From Prevotella sp. BV3P1 (GTDB lineage: Bacteria; Bacteroidota; Bacteroidia; Bacteroidales; Bacteroidaceae), in contig NZ_AWXC01000037.1 in NCBI RefSeq assembly GCF_000479005.1, positions 62,001 through 126,000 on the forward strand: a stretch of 64,000 nt of DNA, read 5' to 3'. Numbering within the stretch: position 1 is the first letter of the stretch; each line of letters starts with the position of its first letter. Below, piece after piece: positions 58,884 to 64,000 of this stretch. The position numbers and the translations under genes were made by a program. The notes below the pieces were generated by a model. It made no database searches. It was given only the letters and a program-made list of their open reading frames with translations, and was not told the origin of the DNA.

Positions 58884-59753
58884 TTATTTGTCGTTTGTTG
58901 GTTCGTTGCGTATGACGATCTCGCAGTCGTTGGGTTGCAGCACATGTTCGTCGATGGTCACCGAACCGATGGCGTCGGCCACGATGCGTCCCGATGTGGG
59001 ATTCTTGATGTTGGTCACCGCCCCGCGGATGTCGGCCACGAGGGTAGTCTCCTCAAACATGCGGTCGCAATCTGCCCCAAACGTACAGTTTTCCAAGACG
59101 AGACCTTGGCAATAGCACAAGGGTTGTTCGCCCGTGATGTGACAATTCACCAGCTTGAGATTTTTAGAGTGCCATCCGAGGAACTCACCGTTCAGCTCCG
59201 AATCATACACCGTGACGTTCTCCGTTTCCCAAAACGAGTCTCTGGTGGTGATTTTGGCGTTGCGTATCACGGCGTCCTTCACATATTGGAACACATACAA
59301 GCTGTCGCTTTCCAGTCCGTCCACGTCAACATGGTTGCAGAACATGAAGGGATAGGTTCCGCCGTGCAGCTTCACGTCGCGCAGGGTAAGGTGGTCTACC
59401 TTCCAGAAAGTTTCGTCAGCATCGTTAATCTGCACGTTGACCAGCTTCAGTCCGCTCATCTCACGAAACAGTTTAGGCGCATCAATGATGGTGTCACTCA
59501 TCACCATATCGTTGGAGTACCATATCGCCGAGCGCGATCCGGTCTCAAAATAGCAGTTGGTAATCACCGAGTGGTCCACATGCCACCATGGATATTTGCC
59601 AATGAAGCGACAGTGGTCGGCCTCTATGTTGTGGCATTTCTTGATTCCCGACTCGCCCTCTGTAATCGTAACATCTTCGAGCCGTGTATCGTGAATGCCG
59701 AAGAGCGGCCGTTCGCCTCCAAACTCTTTACCTTTTATCAATTCCATTTTCAT
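58884..59753 (-). CDS. DUF3737 right-handed beta-helix protein
   Basis: A 289-residue protein without a signal peptide, made of short repeating strands (IEADHCRFIGKYPWWHVDHS, LKLVNVQINDADETFWKVDH, LKLVNCHITGEQPLCYCQGL) as in pectate-lyase-like helices. I know this family only as DUF3737 and assign no function. It is the first gene of a two-gene unit with patB; as far as I recall the pairing recurs in other bacteria, which hints at a shared role. Confidence 0.85.
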   Translation of the reverse strand: MKMELIKGKEFGGERPLFGIHDTRLEDVTITEGESGIKKCHNIEADHCRFIGKYPWWHVDHSVITNCYFETGSRSAIWYSNDMVMSDTIIDAPKLFREMSGLKLVNVQINDADETFWKVDHLTLRDVKLHGGTYPFMFCNHVDVDGLESDSLYVFQYVKDAVIRNAKITTRDSFWETENVTVYDSELNGEFLGWHSKNLKLVNCHITGEQPLCYCQGLVLENCTFGADCDRMFEETTLVADIRGAVTNIKNPTSGRIVADAIGSVTIDEHVLQPNDCEIVIRNEPTNDK

Positions 59754-59775
59754 CTATCATGTTTAGTTTCAAGTG

Positions 59776-59807
59776 CAAAGGTACTAATAATAAGCCGAAT
59801 AGCCCAA
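59776..59807 (-). promoter_or_regulatory. Promoter of DUF3737-patB
   Basis: On the minus strand TTG (59807-59805), 21 nt, TACCTTTG (59783-59776), 23 bp before the start codon. Confidence 0.7.
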
Positions 59808-59856
59808 GTACACCTTTCGTTTTCTTCCCGTGCATGTCCGTCGGGCGAGATACAAA

Positions 59857-59896
59857 TAAAAAGAAGGATGCAGCATCTTCTTGGCTGCATCCTTCT
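59857..59896 (-). terminator. Terminator after mdh
   Basis: A 13-bp perfect stem (59862-59874 with 59884-59896) and a T-run on the minus strand, 37 bp after the mdh stop. Confidence 0.85.
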
Positions 59897-59933
59897 GTTA
59901 TAAGCGTTTGTCTGTCTGTTCAGACGACAGCGT

Positions 59934-60926
59934 TTAGAGATTCGGGTTGATGCTCGACCATTCCGAGATTGCCGGAACGATGTTCAGTGTTACCAGCTCG
60001 TCGCGCATCTTGCAAAGGTGCTCGTAGCTTGCATCCAGCTTGGCATTCTCCTCGGCTGTGCCCTGTGGAACCTCGTAGTGTGCACCCGTTTTGTCGAGTG
60101 TTGTCTTCATGGCCATCATGATGTGGTTGTACTTGTCAGTGCTTACATAGGTGCCGACGGGGAAACGGAAAGGCTCACCGCCCATCACCGAGCGAATCAT
60201 CTCTACCGACAGGTAGGCTGGGCTTTGGAAAGAAGAGCGTCCACGGAGCTCAATAATCTTGGCACCACCTTTGGTTACGTCCTTCTTCATCTGCTCCCAC
60301 TCCTCGTTGGTGAACTCAGGTGTGCCGATAATCTCTGTCAGGGGCTTACCCGAAATGGTAACATGACTGCCGTAAACGGCCATCTGCTCGCCGTGTCCAC
60401 CATAGGTAGCAGCACCCTTCACCTCTGTTTGCATCACGTTGAACTTCTTTGCCAGCGCGCTCTGTAGTCGGGTAGAGTCAAGAGCTGCCAAGGTTGTAAC
60501 CTGTGAGGGTTTCAAACCTGAATAAAGAAGCGTTACCAAACCGGTGAGGTCGGCCGGGTTGAAGATAATCACGACATGCTTTACGTCGGGGCAGTACTTC
60601 TTGATATCCTTGCCCAAGCCCTCTGCAATCTCACAGTTACCTTTGAGCAAATCCTCACGTGTCATGCCTGCCTTGCGGGGAGCACCACCTGAAGAGATGA
60701 TGTACTTGGCATCGGTGAACGCCTCTTTAACGTCTGTTGTCGCAACGATGTTCACTGCATCGAAGCCACTCTGGCGCATCTCCTCAGCCACGCCCTCTGG
60801 TGAGAATACGTCATAAAGACAGATGTTGTTTGTAAGACCCATAGACAATGCTGTCTGAACCATGTTGGAACCAATCATTCCGGCTGCGCCGACGATGGTC
60901 AATTTTTCGTTTGTCAAAAATGCCAT
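59934..60926 (-). CDS. mdh: Malate dehydrogenase
   Basis: This enzyme oxidises malate to oxaloacetate with NAD, or runs in reverse in the fumarate branch of anaerobic metabolism. The 330-residue protein has the Rossmann motif VGAAGMIGSN (residues 12-21), substrate Arg segments GGAPRKAGMTREDLL and LDSTRLQSAL, and catalytic His in YGGHGEQMAV. It resembles the longer Bacteroidota form. A -7 box TAACTTTG lies on the minus strand at 60989-60982. It is monocistronic with its own terminator. Confidence 0.96.
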   Translation of the reverse strand: MAFLTNEKLTIVGAAGMIGSNMVQTALSMGLTNNICLYDVFSPEGVAEEMRQSGFDAVNIVATTDVKEAFTDAKYIISSGGAPRKAGMTREDLLKGNCEIAEGLGKDIKKYCPDVKHVVIIFNPADLTGLVTLLYSGLKPSQVTTLAALDSTRLQSALAKKFNVMQTEVKGAATYGGHGEQMAVYGSHVTISGKPLTEIIGTPEFTNEEWEQMKKDVTKGGAKIIELRGRSSFQSPAYLSVEMIRSVMGGEPFRFPVGTYVSTDKYNHIMMAMKTTLDKTGAHYEVPQGTAEENAKLDASYEHLCKMRDELVTLNIVPAISEWSSINPNL

Positions 60927-61092
60927 AATTTAATTTGAATATTTATAAATGTTACTGTAAATGTCCTATTGCTTGTGACCACAAAGTTAATAAAAAGTGG
61001 GAACATACTGGTCTTTAATTGCTTTTTAATTTGTTATTTATTCTAAAACTGGCTTTGTTTGTCATCCGTGCTTGCCAATTTGAAGAATTTTA

Positions 61093-61124
61093 TTTGTCGC
61101 TGTGCCAGCAAAAAACTATCTTTG
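61093..61124 (+). promoter_or_regulatory. Promoter of the aminopeptidase P gene
   Basis: TTTG (61093-61096), 20 nt, TATCTTTG (61117-61124): full consensus, 21 bp before the start codon. Confidence 0.8.
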
Positions 61125-61145
61125 CGATAGAATAAACAAAACAGA

Positions 61146-62939
61146 ATGACTATGAAAACAGAGATTGCAGACCGACTTTCAGCGTTGCGAGAGGTGATGA
61201 AACGTGAGCGACTGGCCGCATTTATCTTTCCAAGTACCGACCCCCATAACAGCGAGTATGTGCCCGACCATTGGAAAGGGCGCGAGTGGATATCTGGTTT
61301 TGACGGCTCGGCCGGCGTGGCAGTCGTTACGATGAACCATGCTGCGCTGTGGACCGACTCGCGCTACTTCATCGCTGCGGCCAACCAACTGGCTGGAACG
61401 GAGTTTCAATTGATGAAGCAGGGCTTGCCCGAGACGCCCACCATAGCTGATTGGCTGGGTGCCGAACTCCAGCAAAGCGACAGCACCGAAATCGGTATGG
61501 ACGGTCAGGTGAACGCACACCAATTTGTGATGCAGATGAAACTGGACATGCGTGAGCGGGGCGGCATCACCATTCGGACGAACCTGGACCCACTGGCAAT
61601 CATCTGGAAAGACCGTCCCGACATCCCGAAAGATACGGTGCAGATTCAGCCCTTGCGGTATGCAGGCGAGCGAACCGCTGACAAACTGACCCGCATTCGT
61701 CAGGCCCTGCGCCAACAACATGCTGATGGTACCCTGGTTTCTGCCCTCGATGATATTGCCTGGACTTTGAACCTGCGCGGCACCGACGTGCATTGTAACC
61801 CCGTGTTCGTGGCCTACCTGCTGATTAGTACTAACAAAGCCACCCTGTGCATCGACCCCGACAAGCTCACGCCCGACGTGAAAGCGTACCTGAAAGGTGA
61901 GGGTGTGGAGGTGAGCCGCTATGACCAGGTGAAGGATGTACTGGCTGGTTATGGCGAATACAACATCGCATTGGATCCGCAGCAGATCAATCATGACCTT
62001 TTTGAGCGGGTGAGCGGCCCGAAGATACTCCCGCTTACCAGTCCCATCCCCGTGTTGAAAGCGGTGAAGAACCAAGCCGAAATAGCCGGCTTCCGTGCCG
62101 CCATGGTGCGTGATGGCGTGGCGATGGTGAAATTCCTGCGATGGCTCAATCCTGCCGTTGAGGCCGGGGGACAGACTGAGATGTCGCTCGATGAGAAGTT
62201 AACCGGCTTCCGTTCCGAGCAAGACCTGTTCAGGGGCGTGTCCTTCGATACCATCGTGGGCTACGAGGAGCATGGCGCCATCGTGCATTACGAGGCCACA
62301 CCCGCTACCGATGCGCCCATAGAGCCGCGGGGATTGGTACTGATTGACAGCGGTGGGCAGTACCAGGACGGCACTACCGACATCACCCGAACCATCGCCT
62401 TGGGTGAGCTGACCGACGAGCAGCGCCGCGTGTACACGCTGGTGCTGCGGGGACACATCCAACTGGAGCTGTGCAAATTCCCGTCGGGGGCGTGTGGCTC
62501 GCAGCTCGACGCATTGGCACGACAGCCCATGTGGCGCGAGGGAATGAACTTCATGCATGGCACCGGACATGGCGTGGGCAGCTATCTCAACGTACATGAG
62601 GGTCCTCACCAGATTCGTATGGAGTGGCGACCGGCTCCCCTGCTTGCCGGCATGACCGTTACTGATGAGCCGGGCATCTACATGGAGGGTAAGTTTGGTG
62701 TGCGAATAGAGAATACGTTGCTCGTCACCCCCTACAAGGAAACCGAGTTTGGCACGTTCCTACAATTCGAATCGCTCACGCTGGCACCCATCGACACCAC
62801 GCCCATCCTCATGGACATGCTGCTTGAGGAGGAGAAGGCATGGCTCAACGCCTATCACGCCGAGGTGTACCGGCAACTCTCACCCCATCTTTCGGACGAA
62901 GAGAACGAGTGGCTGGCAGAAGCCACCAAAAATATATAG
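61146..62939 (+). CDS. Xaa-Pro aminopeptidase (M24B, three-domain type)
   Basis: This enzyme removes N-terminal residues preceding proline. The 597-residue protein has two creatinase-like N-terminal domains (about 5-140 and 155-310) and a C-terminal pita-bread catalytic domain. Metal ligands are visible in LIDSGGQYQDGTTDITRT (two Asp), GTGHGVGSYLNVHEGP (His), TDEPGIYMEGKFG and VRIENTLL (two Glu). There is no signal peptide, so it is cytoplasmic. A start two codons later (MKTEIADRL) is equally likely. A consensus promoter precedes it. Confidence 0.95.
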   Translation: MTMKTEIADRLSALREVMKRERLAAFIFPSTDPHNSEYVPDHWKGREWISGFDGSAGVAVVTMNHAALWTDSRYFIAAANQLAGTEFQLMKQGLPETPTIADWLGAELQQSDSTEIGMDGQVNAHQFVMQMKLDMRERGGITIRTNLDPLAIIWKDRPDIPKDTVQIQPLRYAGERTADKLTRIRQALRQQHADGTLVSALDDIAWTLNLRGTDVHCNPVFVAYLLISTNKATLCIDPDKLTPDVKAYLKGEGVEVSRYDQVKDVLAGYGEYNIALDPQQINHDLFERVSGPKILPLTSPIPVLKAVKNQAEIAGFRAAMVRDGVAMVKFLRWLNPAVEAGGQTEMSLDEKLTGFRSEQDLFRGVSFDTIVGYEEHGAIVHYEATPATDAPIEPRGLVLIDSGGQYQDGTTDITRTIALGELTDEQRRVYTLVLRGHIQLELCKFPSGACGSQLDALARQPMWREGMNFMHGTGHGVGSYLNVHEGPHQIRMEWRPAPLLAGMTVTDEPGIYMEGKFGVRIENTLLVTPYKETEFGTFLQFESLTLAPIDTTPILMDMLLEEEKAWLNAYHAEVYRQLSPHLSDEENEWLAEATKNI

Positions 62940-63089
62940 GACAAGAGGAGTGCCGACAGCCATCAAAAGTTTTGACCAACTCGTTCTTCTGCATGCGTTG
63001 TGATGACGACATGTTGTTGGCAATTATCGGTCATTCAAAGCACAGAGAATTGTGATTCAGAATCGTTGTTTTTGTCAGATTTTATGTTC

Positions 63090-63447
63090 AAAAAATAGGT
63101 ATCTCAAAAAGTTGATTCTAGAAAACGCTGGTACTTTTCATGCAATTAAAATGCACTATATTCGCCACTTTTAGGCGCTGAAATGGTCATCGTATTGACT
63201 TTCCTGCACAAAGGCATTGAGTTTGATGTTCAAACTCAATGCCTTTGATAGGAAACCTCATTGCTTTTGCAGCCGAAAAATGGACGGTTTTCGTGCATTT
63301 GCATAGCTTTTGATGCTTCTTGAAAGTACTTCTTTTCTGTAAGACGTTGTTAGTCAATGATATGCATTTTTAGCGTATATGTGATTAAGTGGTGATCTCG
63401 TGAAAAATATTTGAGTATTCAGAAGACGATTGTCAATATATTTCAGT
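63090..63447 (+). repeat. Intergenic element copy F
   Basis: Between the aminopeptidase and susC-like genes. It opens with TCAAAAAGTTGATTCTAGAA (63104-63123), almost as in copy C. An internal inverted repeat of GGCATTGAGTTTGA and TCAAACTCAATGCC follows near 63213-63243, then TTTTTAGCGTATATGT (63367-63382) and GTCAATATATTTC (from 63432). The last two boxes are 61 nt apart. No gene is supported in 62940-63699. Confidence 0.65.
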
Positions 63448-63699
63448 AAAAATAGACTTCGTGTCTGAATTTAAAATACATGCCCCATTAGTCTTAGTGA
63501 TCTCATGCACATCCTATGTGTGTACTTTGAAAATAATTTTAATTAATCTTTTTTATTTCAAATATTCTATGTATATTTACAGCGTGAATACTCATGGGAT
63601 GCACAACTTGATCAAAAAACACAGCTATAATTAGATCATACCTTGTTTGGCGTAAGCCAGTATAAATGAGAAATCTAAACATTCTTGAATTAATACGAT

Positions 63700-64000
63700 A
63701 TGAGTAAACAAAAGTTTTTTCGAGGAGCTACGCTCTTCTTGTTTAGTCTGCTTTGCACACTGAGCAGTTATGCTCAGTCTACGGTTCAAGGAACTGTTAA
63801 AGACGAGGTAGGTGAACCCTTGATTGGAGCCACCATCCAAGTGAAGGGAGAGCAGGGTGGAACGGTTACCGATATTGATGGTAACTATCGCTTGACTAAT
63901 GTGAAAGAAAACGCAACGCTGGTATTTACCTATGTGGGTTACGCAACCCAAGAGATTGCCGTGAAAGGTCAAACGCAAATCAATGTGACCATGGAAACTG
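63700..64000 (+). CDS. SusC/RagA-type TonB-dependent receptor (5' end only)
   Basis: The frame opens at the ATG at 63700 and runs off the window. It encodes a signal peptide ending SSYAQ, then a carboxypeptidase-D-like domain (VQGTVKDEVGEPLIGATIQV, GGTVTDIDGNYRL, FTYVGYATQEI) identical in layout to the start of susC at 17011. It is therefore the beginning of a second SusC-like importer, presumably heading another polysaccharide locus to the right. The substrate is unknown. Confidence 0.9.
   Translation, partial: MSKQKFFRGATLFLFSLLCTLSSYAQSTVQGTVKDEVGEPLIGATIQVKGEQGGTVTDIDGNYRLTNVKENATLVFTYVGYATQEIAVKGQTQINVTMET

Overview
The window looks like a chromosomal segment of a Bacteroidales bacterium, most likely Prevotella or a close relative. 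The signs are a complete starch-utilisation (Sus) locus with SusC/SusD pairs, a gld/por type IX secretion (T9SS) core operon, Bacteroidota-type promoters (TAnnTTTG about 20 nt downstream of TTG/TTTG) in front of many genes, and proteins ending in short Prevotella-style T9SS sorting tails. The genus is inferred from this content; no rRNA is present to confirm it.

Layout. 0.4-3.7 kb: ribosomal and translation genes rplM-rpsI-rpsB-tsf on the minus strand, with a structured rplM leader. 4.6-26.3 kb: a large alpha-glucan locus. The minus-strand operon malQ-susB-pulA-susA supplies cytoplasmic and periplasmic breakdown. A lacI-MFS pair faces susC-susD-susE-susF and a secreted GH13 amylase. One LacI-type palindrome lies between lacI and susC and a near-copy lies upstream of malQ, so three transcription units probably share a regulator. 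26.9-28.4 kb: a secreted Ig-like/chitobiase-like protein. 29-35 kb: purL, a split chromate-transporter pair and an EamA exporter. 35-38 kb: a GH2 beta-galactosidase. 39-48 kb: an unknown secreted protein, an esterase fused to a degenerate HAD domain, guanine deaminase, a Dna2-like nuclease-helicase, an outer-membrane barrel, a candidate small RNA, greA with a leader terminator, a HIT protein and a LOG protein. 48.7-55.6 kb: tRNA-Val and porP-porK-porL-porM-porN plus a barrel protein. 55.7-57.7 kb: an IS4-type element inserted in the wreck of a related one. 57.7-64 kb: patB-DUF3737, mdh, aminopeptidase P and the start of another SusC-like receptor.

How the genes fit together: SusD/E/F bind starch at the surface, the amylase cuts it (possibly after T9SS export), SusC imports oligosaccharides, SusA/SusB/PulA trim them, the MFS protein probably moves maltose or maltodextrin across the inner membrane, and MalQ recycles it.

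The least explained material is non-coding. Six large intergenic gaps carry copies of one element of about 340 bp; three copies keep their internal boxes at almost identical spacing. Separately, degenerate 8-bp tandem arrays sit at five junctions between co-directional genes, always with AGTT-type arms before AACT-type arms in the mRNA sense. One array is exactly 11 octamers long and ends at the porM start codon.
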